Part shown: positions 52,215 to 64,000 of the stretch, piece by piece
How the letters are laid out: every line of letters starts with the position of its first letter
Position numbering within the stretch: position 1 is the stretch's first letter
Source of the DNA: Cellulomonas sp. Y8
GTDB lineage: Bacteria; Actinomycetota; Actinomycetes; Actinomycetales; Cellulomonadaceae
Assembly (NCBI RefSeq): GCF_008033115.1
Contig: NZ_CP041203.1
Coordinates: 4,030,001 to 4,094,000, forward strand
Direction of reading: 5' to 3'
Length of the DNA: 64,000 nucleotides
Made by a program: the position numbers and the translations under genes
The notes under the pieces: model-generated
Databases searched by the model: none
Told to the model about the DNA's origin: nothing
Seen by the model: only the letters and a program-made list of their open reading frames with translations

Positions 52215-53487
52215 GGTGCGCGGCGCCGGGGCGGCGCCGGGGGACCTGGTCGAGCTCGAGATCGGCCCGGTCGCGCACGGCGGCCACTGCGTCGCCCGGC
52301 TGCGGGCGCCCGGCGAGGACGGCCCCGGGCGGGTCGTGTTCGTCCGGCACGCGCTGCCCGGCGAGCGGGTCGTGGCGCGGCTGACCGACGCCGGGCCGAA
52401 GGCGACGTTCTGGCGGGCCGACGCCGTCGAGGTGCTCGAGGCGTCGCCCGACCGCGTGGAGTCCGCGTGGGCCGAGGCCGGCCCGGGCGGTGTCGGGGGC
52501 GGCGAGCTCGCGCACGTCCGGCCCGACGCCCAGCGCGCCTGGAAGGCGGCCGTGCTGGCGGAGCAGCTGCAGCGGCTCGCGCGCGTCGAGCGGGAGGTGC
52601 CCGTGCGGGCGCTGCCCGGCGACGACGAGCGGGGTGGCCTCGGCTGGCGCACCCGGGTCGGCTTCCTCGCCGACCGGGAGGGCCGCGCCGGCATGCGCCG
52701 GTTCCGGTCGCACGACGTCGTTCCGGTGGCGACGATGCCGCTGATGAGCGACGCGCTGGCGGAGCTCGACCTGCTCGGGCGCCGCTGGGCCCCGGGTGCG
52801 CGGATCGAGGCCGTCGCCCCCGCGGGCGGGGACGCGCCGGTCGTGCTCGTCGACGACCAGCCGTTCGACCTGCGCCGCGGCAGGGTCGACCCGCGGCCGA
52901 ACGCCCGGTCCGCCGTGCGCGAGCAGGTGCGGGTGGGGGACCGGGAGTGGGCGTACCGGGTCGCCGCCGCCGGCTTCTGGCAGGTGCACCGCGAGGCGCC
53001 GGCCGCGCTCACCGGCGCCGTGCTCGACGCCCTGGGCGACGTCGACGGCGCGCGGGTGCTCGACCTGTACTCCGGCGCGGGCCTGTTCACGCTGCCCCTG
53101 GCCGACGCCGTCGGCGACGCGGGGTCCGTGGTGGCCGTCGAGGGCGACGCGCGCGCCGTGCGGGACGCGCGCCGGAACCTGCACGACCGGCCGCGGGTCG
53201 AGCTGCACGGCGGCGACGTGGCCGGTGCGCTCGCGTCCGGCGTCGCGGGCGCGGGCGTCGACGCCGTCGTGCTCGACCCGCCGCGCGTGGGAGCCGGGCG
53301 GGAGGTCGTGCGGGCGGTGGCCGCTCTGGCCCCGCGGCGCGTCGTCTACGTCGCGTGCGATCCCGCCGCGCTGGCGCGGGACGTGGCGTACCTCGCCGAG
53401 GAGGGCTACGCGCTCGCCGACGTCACCGGGTACGACCTGTTCCCGATGACGCACCACGTCGAGGCGGTCGCCGTCCTGGAGCGCTGA
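52204..53487 (+). CDS. TrmA/RumA-family RNA (uracil-C5) methyltransferase lacking the Fe-S cysteines
   Basis: 427 aa SAM-dependent methyltransferase. An N-terminal TRAM domain (LVELEIGPVAHGGHCVARL), then the region that binds [4Fe-4S] in RumA, then a Rossmann domain (RVLDLYSGAGLFTLPLADAV, VVLDPPRVGAG) and the catalytic Cys in VYVACDPAALARD. Where RumA-type proteins have CX5CGGC the sequence reads WAEAGPGGVGGGELAHV, and the fourth Cys region reads VVPVATMPLM: all four ligands are gone. GTG 52204 overlaps the permease stop. The target (tRNA or rRNA) is not predictable. Corresponds to Rv2689c. Confidence 0.9.
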   Translation: MGSEVRGAGAAPGDLVELEIGPVAHGGHCVARLRAPGEDGPGRVVFVRHALPGERVVARLTDAGPKATFWRADAVEVLEASPDRVESAWAEAGPGGVGGGELAHVRPDAQRAWKAAVLAEQLQRLARVEREVPVRALPGDDERGGLGWRTRVGFLADREGRAGMRRFRSHDVVPVATMPLMSDALAELDLLGRRWAPGARIEAVAPAGGDAPVVLVDDQPFDLRRGRVDPRPNARSAVREQVRVGDREWAYRVAAAGFWQVHREAPAALTGAVLDALGDVDGARVLDLYSGAGLFTLPLADAVGDAGSVVAVEGDARAVRDARRNLHDRPRVELHGGDVAGALASGVAGAGVDAVVLDPPRVGAGREVVRAVAALAPRRVVYVACDPAALARDVAYLAEEGYALADVTGYDLFPMTHHVEAVAVLER

Positions 53488-53561
53488 GCGCCGCGGCGCC
53501 CGGCCCGTGCGGATCGTCGCAGGTCGGGACGCCGATGCCCTCGCGCGGGGGCGCCCGTCGG

Positions 53562-53567
53562 CCTAGC
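53562..53567 (+). promoter_or_regulatory. -10 candidate for the 61-aa gene
   Basis: TAGCGT about 55 nt before ATG 53622; here followed by a normal leader with a ribosome site. Confidence 0.45.
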
Positions 53568-53621
53568 GTGGGGACCGGGCACCGCGGCCCGCGGCGCCCG
53601 CCCCACCGGAAGGAGCCGACG

Positions 53622-53807
53622 ATGACGACACCGCACGAGGGTGACGCCCGCGAGTCCGCCGCCGAGGCGACGCGCCGGGTGGCCGAGGCCAGCCGCCGCG
53701 CGACCGCCGAGCTGCACAAGCAGGGCACCCCGGACTACGACCCCCGGCAGCACCAGAAGGCCGTCGAGCGCGAGCGCCGGGCCGCCGAGGGCACGGCCGG
53801 GGACTGA
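53622..53807 (+). CDS. Small hypothetical protein, 61 aa
   Basis: Charged, Ala/Arg/Glu-rich helical protein (ESAAEATRRVAEASRRATAE) with no hydrophobic segment. I recognise no family. It is supported as a gene by GGAAGGAG 7 nt before the ATG, a TAGCGT -10 upstream, and the codon use typical of the neighbourhood. Confidence 0.6.
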   Translation: MTTPHEGDARESAAEATRRVAEASRRATAELHKQGTPDYDPRQHQKAVERERRAAEGTAGD

Positions 53808-53913
53808 CGCCGGCCCCGCACCGGACCGGCCGCGCCCGTGCGGCCCGCGCGACCACCCCCGGGGTCGGCGCGCCGGGCCGCGCGGGCGCTCGGCGTCGGC
53901 CGCCGGCTCGGGG

Positions 53914-53919
53914 TAGGAT
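53914..53919 (+). promoter_or_regulatory. -10 element of acnA
   Basis: TAGGAT immediately upstream of the palindromic operator at 53920-53939. A leader of about 105 nt with AAGGAG before the start follows. Confidence 0.5.
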
Positions 53920-53939
53920 GTATCTCGACATCAAGATAC
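53920..53939. promoter_or_regulatory. Palindromic operator upstream of acnA
   Basis: GTATCTCGACATCAAGATAC: arms GTATCT/AGATAC pair perfectly, with further partial symmetry inside. AT-rich against the background and placed exactly where transcription would start, so a regulator bound here should repress acnA. The regulator is not in the window. Confidence 0.65.
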
Positions 53940-54032
53940 TTCGGCGGAACGCGGCCCGGGCGACCGGTCCCGGCCCGGAACGCCACCGCGGCCGTCCCCC
54001 AGCGGCCGGACTCGCCAACGAAGGAGCCAGAA

Positions 54033-56846
54033 GTGAGCAGCGTCGACAGCTTCGGGTCGAAGGCCCGGCTGCAGGTCGGGGACGACACCTACGAGATCTT
54101 CCGGTTGGACGCGGTCCCCGGGACGGAGAAGCTGCCGTACAGCCTCAAGGTGCTCGCCGAGAACCTGCTGCGGACCGAGGACGGCGCGAACATCACCGCC
54201 GACCACGTCCGCGCCCTCGCCGGGTGGGACCCGGCCGCCGAGCCGGACACCGAGATCCAGTTCACGCCCGCCCGCGTGATCATGCAGGACTTCACCGGCG
54301 TGCCCTGCGTCGTCGACCTCGCCACCATGCGCGAGGCCATGGCCGACCTGGGCGGCGACCCGACGCGGATCAACCCGCTCGCGCCCGCCGAGCTGGTCAT
54401 CGACCACTCCGTGCAGATCGACGTGTTCGGGCGCGAGGACGCGTTCCGCCGCAACGTCGAGATCGAGTACCAGCGCAACCACGAGCGCTACCAGTTCCTG
54501 CGCTGGGGCCAGACCGCGTTCGACGACTTCAAGGTCGTCCCGCCGGGCACCGGCATCGTGCACCAGGTCAACATCGAGTATTTGGCGCGCGGCATCATGA
54601 CGCGCGAGGTGGACGGCGCGCTGCGCGCGTACCCCGACACCTGCGTCGGCACCGACTCGCACACCACGATGGTCAACGGCCTCGGCGTGCTGGGCTGGGG
54701 CGTCGGCGGTATCGAGGCCGAGGCGGCCATGCTCGGCCAGCCCGTCTCCATGCTCATCCCGCGCGTGGTCGGCTTCAAGCTCACCGGCTCGATCCCGTCC
54801 GGGGTGACCGCGACCGACGTCGTGCTCACCATCACGCAGCAGCTGCGCCAGCACGGCGTCGTCGGCAAGTTCGTCGAGTTCTACGGCGAGGGCGTCGCCC
54901 AGGTGCCGCTCGCGAACCGCGCCACCATCGGCAACATGTCGCCGGAGTTCGGCTCCACCTGCGCGATCTTCCCGATCGACGACGTCACGCTCGACTACCT
55001 GCGCCTCACCGGCCGCTCCGAGCAGCAGCTCGCGCTCGTCGAGGCGTACGCGAAGGAGCAGGGCCTCTGGCACGATCCGTCGCGCGAGCCGGCCTACTCC
55101 GAGTACCTCGAGCTCGACCTCGGCACCGTGGTCCCGTCGATCGCCGGCCCGAAGCGCCCGCAGGACCGCATCGAGCTGTCCGAGGCCAAGGAGTCGTTCG
55201 CGACCTCGATCCTCGACTACGTGTCCGACGCCGAGAAGGCGCCGTTCACCGGGCTGGACGAGTCCGTGGACGAGACGTTCCCCGCCTCCGACCCGATCGC
55301 GGCGGGGGAGCACACCGACTCCTCGGACGCGCCGGCCCACGTCGACAAGGGCGACGCCGCGCGCCGCCCGCACCGCCGGGTCCCGGTGACGCTGGCGGAC
55401 GGCACCACGACCGAGCTCGACCACGGCGCCGTCGTGATCGCCTCGATCACCTCGTGCACCAACACGTCGAACCCGTCGGTCATGCTCGCCGCGGCGCTGC
55501 TCGCGCGGAAGGCCGTCGAGCGCGGCCTCACGTCGCAGCCGTGGGTCAAGACGTCCATGGCCCCGGGCTCCCAGGTCGTGACGAACTACTACGAGAAGGC
55601 CGGCCTCTGGCCCTACCTCGAGAAGCTCGGGTTCCACCTCGTCGGGTACGGCTGCGCCACCTGCATCGGCAACTCGGGCCCGCTGCCCGAGGAGGTCTCG
55701 GCCGTCGTCAACGAGCACGACCTGTCCGTGGTGTCGGTGCTCTCCGGCAACCGGAACTTCGAGGGCCGCATCAACCCCGACGTGAAGATGAACTACCTGG
55801 CGTCCCCGCCGCTGGTCATCGCCTACGCGCTCGCCGGGACGATGGACTTCGACTTCGAGAACCAGCCGCTCGGCACCGACACCGAGGGGAAGCCGGTGTT
55901 CCTCGCGGACATCTGGCCCACCCCGGAGGAGGTCCAGGCGACCATCGACGCGAGCATCGACCGCTCGATGTTCGAGTCCGACTACGCCGACGTCTTCGCG
56001 GGCGACGAGCGCTGGCGCGCGCTGGACACCCCGGAGGGCGACACGTTCGCCTGGGACGGCGGGTCCACCTACGTGCGCAAGCCCCCGTACTTCGACGGCA
56101 TGGCCGCGGAGCCGGCCCCGGTCGTCGACGTGCAGGGCGCGCGGGTGCTCGCCAAGCTCGGGGACTCGGTCACCACCGACCACATCAGCCCCGCGGGGTC
56201 CATCAAGGCGGACAGCCCCGCCGGCCAGTACCTGGCCGAGCACGGCGTCGAGCGCCGGGACTTCAACTCCTACGGGTCCCGCCGCGGCAACCACGAGGTG
56301 ATGATCCGCGGCACGTTCGCCAACATCCGGCTCCGGAACCAGCTGGTCCCGGGCGTCGAGGGCGGGTACACGGTGAACCAGCTGTCCGGCGAGCAGACGT
56401 CGATCTACGACGCCGCGCAGGCGTACGCCGAGGCCGGCGTGCCGCTCGTCATCCTGGGTGGCAAGGAGTACGGCTCCGGCTCGTCCCGCGACTGGGCGGC
56501 CAAGGGCACCGCGCTCCTGGGCGTCAAGGCCGTCATCACCGAGTCGTTCGAGCGCATCCACCGGTCGAACCTCATCGGCATGGGCGTCCTCCCGCTGCAG
56601 TTCCCGGTGGGGGAGTCGGCCGACTCGCTCGGCCTGGACGGCACCGAGGCGTTCGACATCGCCGGCGTGGCGGCGCTGAACGAGGGCACGACGCCCCGGA
56701 CCGTGCGCGTCACGGCCACCAAGGACGACGGCTCGGTCGTGGAGTTCGACGCGGTGGTCCGCATCGACACCCCCGGTGAGGCGGACTACTACTACCGGAA
56801 CGGCGGCATCCTGCAGTACGTGCTGCGGTCGCTCGTCGCGGCCTGA
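54033..56846 (+). CDS. acnA: Aconitate hydratase A
   Basis: TCA-cycle enzyme converting citrate to isocitrate. 937 aa, AcnA/IRP1 type. Motifs: [35 protein letters not shown] (first Fe-S Cys), [17 protein letters not shown] (the CXXC pair), [20 protein letters not shown] and in the swivel domain [19 protein letters not shown]. The insert [15 protein letters not shown] acidic segment around residues 410-450 ([19 protein letters not shown]) is common in actinobacterial AcnA. GTG 54033 has AAGGAG about 9 nt upstream. Followed by a terminator. Confidence 0.97.
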   Translation: MSSVDSFGSKARLQVGDDTYEIFRLDAVPGTEKLPYSLKVLAENLLRTEDGANITADHVRALAGWDPAAEPDTEIQFTPARVIMQDFTGVPCVVDLATMREAMADLGGDPTRINPLAPAELVIDHSVQIDVFGREDAFRRNVEIEYQRNHERYQFLRWGQTAFDDFKVVPPGTGIVHQVNIEYLARGIMTREVDGALRAYPDTCVGTDSHTTMVNGLGVLGWGVGGIEAEAAMLGQPVSMLIPRVVGFKLTGSIPSGVTATDVVLTITQQLRQHGVVGKFVEFYGEGVAQVPLANRATIGNMSPEFGSTCAIFPIDDVTLDYLRLTGRSEQQLALVEAYAKEQGLWHDPSREPAYSEYLELDLGTVVPSIAGPKRPQDRIELSEAKESFATSILDYVSDAEKAPFTGLDESVDETFPASDPIAAGEHTDSSDAPAHVDKGDAARRPHRRVPVTLADGTTTELDHGAVVIASITSCTNTSNPSVMLAAALLARKAVERGLTSQPWVKTSMAPGSQVVTNYYEKAGLWPYLEKLGFHLVGYGCATCIGNSGPLPEEVSAVVNEHDLSVVSVLSGNRNFEGRINPDVKMNYLASPPLVIAYALAGTMDFDFENQPLGTDTEGKPVFLADIWPTPEEVQATIDASIDRSMFESDYADVFAGDERWRALDTPEGDTFAWDGGSTYVRKPPYFDGMAAEPAPVVDVQGARVLAKLGDSVTTDHISPAGSIKADSPAGQYLAEHGVERRDFNSYGSRRGNHEVMIRGTFANIRLRNQLVPGVEGGYTVNQLSGEQTSIYDAAQAYAEAGVPLVILGGKEYGSGSSRDWAAKGTALLGVKAVITESFERIHRSNLIGMGVLPLQFPVGESADSLGLDGTEAFDIAGVAALNEGTTPRTVRVTATKDDGSVVEFDAVVRIDTPGEADYYYRNGGILQYVLRSLVAA

Positions 56847-56860
56847 CGCACCGCGCGTCG

Positions 56861-56904
56861 ACGACGCCCCCGACGCCTGTTCGCGCAGGTGACGGGGGCG
56901 TCGT
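56861..56904 (+). terminator. Terminator after acnA
   Basis: Arms ACGACGCCCCCGACGCCTG and CAGGTGACGGGGGCGTCGT with a 6-nt loop; starts 14 bases after the stop. Confidence 0.8.
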
Positions 56905-56935
56905 GCTGCCGGGGGCGGGGGCAGCGGGCCGGGAG

Positions 56936-56964
56936 TTGACGGCAGCGGGCGCCGCGCGTAATGT
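56936..56964 (+). promoter_or_regulatory. rrn promoter P1
   Basis: -35 TTGACG (56936-56941), 17-nt spacer, -10 TAATGT (56959-56964): the best consensus promoter in the window, about 670 bases before the 16S gene. Confidence 0.75.
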
Positions 56965-57140
56965 TCTCCGAGCTGCCCGAACGGGAGGCACGGACTTCGA
57001 GGCTCGACCCGAAGGCCGGTCCCGCAGGCAGCCACCCCCGGCACGTCCTCCAGGCGCTTCGTTGCGTCCGGGTTCGTCGTGCCGGACCGGGATCTCCCGA
57101 GAGCAATGTCGTGTGAATCACGCACAAAGCACTCCGGAAA

Positions 57141-57333
57141 GCCTGGTAGTGTTCTCCAGGTCGAAAGCGGTGAAGAGATTCACCGAAACGACCGGCCAGA
57201 ACATCTGGTAGAGTTTCGGAACGTCGGAACCGCTCGCAAGGGCGGATCGGACATGAAAGAAGCTCTGGTAGAGTTCAGGAACGCGAGAAAACGCCGGAAG
57301 GCGCGGAAAGCGGGCCAGGAACTCTGGTAGATT
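57141..57333 (+). promoter_or_regulatory. rrn tandem promoter array P2-P5
   Basis: Four repeats of a CTGGTAG core with -10-like hexamers TAGTGT (57147), TAGAGT (57209), TAGAGT (57269) and TAGATT (57328), about 60 bases apart. Each has TCTGG or CCTGG just before the -10 (an extended -10-like feature) but no clear TTGACA. P3 and P4 are followed by TT(C)nGGAACG. Together with P1 this gives five possible start sites for the rRNA operon. Confidence 0.7.
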
Positions 57334-57633
57334 GGAACCGAGCCTCCGACCGGACGCCCTGCAGAGGGTGGACGGGGGATGCGCGTCTGTTCTTTGAGAA
57401 CTCAACAGTGTGCCTAGTAGTTGATGCCAAGATGGTTCATCGGCTCGGGTGGCCGCCCCGTTCGGGGTTGGTTGTTCGGTGCCGGTGGGTCTTGGTTGAT
57501 ACGGAAGTCGTTCCCGACCCCGTCGGGCGGCTTCTTTAGCAGCCGAATTGACTGATCTCCGCTCGCCAGCGGGTGGGGGTCGTTTCGTGTGTCGGTGGAT
57601 CGCCGCCTTCGGGTGGTGGTTGCCAATGAGACA
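57334..57633 (+). other. rrn leader
   Basis: 300 bases between P5 and the 16S gene. Contains TGTTCTTTGAGAACTC (57388-57403), a boxA-like antitermination signal, and GC stems that probably pair with sequence after 16S for RNase III cleavage. No coding gene. Confidence 0.6.
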
Positions 57634-62633
<5,000 letters not shown>

Positions 62634-62730
62634 CCCATACTTTTTGCTACGCGTCCACTGTGCGGTTCCCGAACCACGAACACGCACCCCTCGAGATCTG
62701 AGGGGTGTCCTGTCTCGCTTGTTCGACCGA
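62634..62730 (+). other. 23S-5S spacer
   Basis: Contains the 3' arm of the 23S processing stem and a hairpin CACCCCTC-GAGATCT-GAGGGGTG at 62685-62707. Confidence 0.6.
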
Positions 62731-62847
62731 GTTACGGCGGTCATAGCGAAGGGGAAACGCCCGGTCCCATTCCGAACCCGGAAGCTAAGCCCTTCAGCGC
62801 CGATGGTACTGCACTCGCCAGGGTGTGGGAGAGTAGGACGCCGCCGG
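62731..62847 (+). rRNA. rrf: 5S ribosomal RNA
   Basis: About 117 bases, GTTACGGCGGTCATAGCG at the 5' end, CCCGGTCCCATTCCGAACC in loop B/C and GAGAGTAGGACGCCGCCGGA at the 3' end. Confidence 0.95.
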
Positions 62848-62857
62848 ACATCATTTC

Positions 62858-62898
62858 AGAAAGAGCCATCCCTTCGGGGGTGGCTCTTTCTGTTTTCC
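62858..62898 (+). terminator. rrn operon terminator
   Basis: AGAAAGAGCCATCCC - TTCG - GGGGTGGCTCTTTCT followed by GTTTT: a classical intrinsic terminator with a U tract, the only such in the window. Confidence 0.95.
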
Positions 62899-63062
62899 CA
62901 GAAGGCCCGGGGCGTCGGTGCAGGGGACCGGCTGCGCTCGGTGCGGAGGGCGAACGCCGGCCAACCGCCTTCCTCACGCCGTTGCAGGGGCCGGCCTCGG
63001 CGAACCAGCAGCCAGACTTGCAGGCTCCGGCCGCGCCCACCCGCGGGAAGTCCTCGCCCAGA

Positions 63063-63110
63063 GGGCAGTAGGTGTCTTTTCTCGTGCGCGGGAGGCAGTA
63101 CCTCCTGCCG
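63063..63110. repeat. Palindromic repeat type 2, copy 1
   Basis: GGGCAGTAGGTG ... GGAGGCAGTACCTCCTGCC; about 48 bases, with imperfect terminal inverted repeats. Related to the element at 63310-63357 (same terminal GGGCRGTAGRTG and CCTGCC/CTGCC with an inner CTTTYC and GGGAG). Confidence 0.55.
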
Positions 63111-63174
63111 GCTCGACGGCTGCTGCGTGACGCTCCACTCGGACGGCAGCGTGCGTGTGGGGGCGGCGCCCCGT

Positions 63175-63234
63175 CGAGATGGCAACTCTCGGCTCTGCCC
63201 GCACGTTCACGCACAGCCGAGAGTTGCCATCTCG
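63175..63234. repeat. Large palindrome with 20-bp perfect arms
   Basis: Arms CGAGATGGCAACTCTCGGCT (63175-63194) and its exact complement (63215-63234) around a 20-base centre. No coding sequence and no T tract. Could be a REP-like mobile palindrome or a binding site. Confidence 0.8.
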
Positions 63235-63309
63235 GCGAGCGGACGTGCCCGCGGGGCGAGAGCCGTCCGCACTGACGCGCCGCCTGCAGCGCCGCGTCTT
63301 TCGCCGAGT

Positions 63310-63357
63310 GGGCGGTAGATGCTGCTTTCCGGGCGCCGACGGGAGCACCTACTGCCC
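63310..63357. repeat. Palindromic repeat type 2, copy 2
   Basis: GGGCGGTAGATGCT ... AGCACCTACTGCCC: 14-bp arms with two mismatches, about 20 bases apart. Similar to 63063-63110. Confidence 0.6.
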
Positions 63358-63490
63358 CCTCGGTGGGGGTGGGCGGGGGCGGGGCGGCGAGTCTCCGTCC
63401 GTTGCCTGGGGAGAGGCGGTCGCGCGAAGTGCGGAGATGGGAAGTCGGCGCCCGCAGGCGCGTGGGCGCTCGCGAGGGTGGGCTCCTGGG

Positions 63491-63913
63491 TCAGGAGCGG
63501 GGGTTGGCTCCGCGGGCGTCCCAGCTGCGGGCGAGGATCCGCTCGAGCGCCGGCTGGTCGACGGCGTCCAGGTCCTTCAGGTAGAGGCAGCCGGTGCCCG
63601 TCGTGTGCGGACCCAGCTCCGCGAGATCCGCGGCGTGCGCCTCCAGCCCGTCCATGAGGTAGAGCGTCAGGGCGGTCTTCCTGGGGGAGAACGAGACGGG
63701 CGGCCAGTCGCCCTCGCGCCCGGAGGCGTACCGGTAGTGCGCGCTGCCGAAGCCGACGATCGACGGCCCCCACAGCACCGGCCGCTCGCCGGTGATCCGC
63801 TCGAGCAGCTCGCGTGCCCGCACGGCGTGCCGGCGACGACGTTCCGGCTGCACCGCCGCGAGGAACGCGTCGACGTCCGCGTCGGTCGGCACGGTCTTCG
63901 GGGAGTCGGGCAT
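63491..63913 (-). CDS. DUF1801 family protein
   Basis: 140 aa of the YdhG-like DUF1801 fold: AVRARELLERITGERPVLWG, IVGFGSAHYRYASGREGDWP, SFSPRKTALTLYLMDG and GCLYLKDLDAVDQPALERIL. Function unknown. ATG 63913 has CATCAT 6 nt upstream, a weaker leaderless pattern. No gene follows in the last 87 bases. Confidence 0.85.
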   Translation of the reverse strand: MPDSPKTVPTDADVDAFLAAVQPERRRRHAVRARELLERITGERPVLWGPSIVGFGSAHYRYASGREGDWPPVSFSPRKTALTLYLMDGLEAHAADLAELGPHTTGTGCLYLKDLDAVDQPALERILARSWDARGANPRS

Positions 63914-64000
63914 GCGTCCATGATGCCGGAGGCGCTCGACGACGGACGTGCCCTCCGTGGATCGGCGGTCGGCGAAGTGTGTCGGTCCCGTGGGTCGGCG

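Larger units (their letters stand above)
62899..63490. other. Gene-free region with palindromic repeats
   Basis: About 590 bases between the rRNA terminator and the DUF1801 gene. No credible gene: short ORFs in several frames lack ribosome sites. It holds three inverted-repeat elements, listed separately. Confidence 0.7.

Noticed and set aside
53931..57125. A 1,064-codon minus-strand ORF opposite acnA
   Set aside because: Composition is that of the antisense of a conserved gene; no domain, no ribosome site, and it crosses the rrn promoter.
62644..63318. 224-codon ORF across 5S and the following region
   Set aside because: Starts in the 23S-5S spacer and runs through 5S rRNA and the terminator; composition is not protein-like.
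62899..63490. Insertion sequence remnant after the rRNA operon
   Set aside because: Inverted repeats are present, but there is no transposase fragment and no target-site duplication that I can see.

Overview
The window comes from the chromosome of a very GC-rich Gram-positive actinobacterium. The 16S rRNA, the rrn leader and the gene order fit Micrococcales, most likely Cellulomonas or a close relative. Supporting signs are the actinobacterial cytochrome bcc-aa3 genes (qcrABC, ctaE), SepH, HrdB-type SigA, the CeoBC potassium proteins and many small actinobacteria-only DUF families. Nearly everything is core chromosome. I see no prophage, transposase, CRISPR array or defence island.

Layout. 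Positions 1-24.2 kb hold a block whose gene order I recognise from M. tuberculosis Rv2173-Rv2196: sodA (partial), qcrB-qcrA-qcrC-ctaE, a response-regulator-like gene, trpD, an AsnC-type sensor, a DEDD exonuclease/GIY-YIG protein, an NYN-domain protein, a fatty acyl-CoA ligase, a ROK glucokinase, an acyltransferase, PPi-dependent phosphofructokinase with class II DAHP synthase, a glyoxalase/AraC pair, a PASTA kinase, a LysM lytic transglycosylase, an Rv2175c-like DNA-binding protein and a polyprenyl diphosphate synthase. Positions 24.2-53.5 kb correspond to the sigA-to-Rv2689c segment: lipoprotein, DUF4192, UspA, sigA, alcohol dehydrogenase, a zinc-ribbon protein, parE, GNAT, MarR, parC, a GNAT/acyl-CoA synthetase fusion, DUF5998, a phosphodiesterase, tdk, sepH, a TRIC-like channel, suhB, DUF4193, DUF3093, dut, DUF3710, an OB-fold protein, DUF3159, ceoC/ceoB, an APC permease and an RNA methyltransferase. 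Positions 53.6-56.9 kb carry a small ORF and aconitase. Positions 56.9-62.9 kb carry a complete 16S-23S-5S operon with tandem promoters, processing stems and a terminator. The last kilobase holds palindromic repeats and a DUF1801 gene.

How the genes fit together. Respiration (bcc-aa3 supercomplex, aconitase), sugar entry into glycolysis (glucokinase, PPi-PFK), the aromatic pathway (DAHP synthase, TrpD), lipid and prenyl metabolism, cell-wall remodelling (PASTA kinase, LysM transglycosylase, SepH), DNA topology (ParE/ParC) and the housekeeping sigma factor lie side by side. Two themes stand out. First, at least 14 genes have a TANNNT -10 element 6-8 nt before the start codon, so leaderless transcription looks common, and this settles several start codons. 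Second, six otherwise intact genes plus the 16S gene contain apparent small insertions, mostly in G/C runs. This looks more like residual sequencing error than gene decay, but it needs checking against reads.
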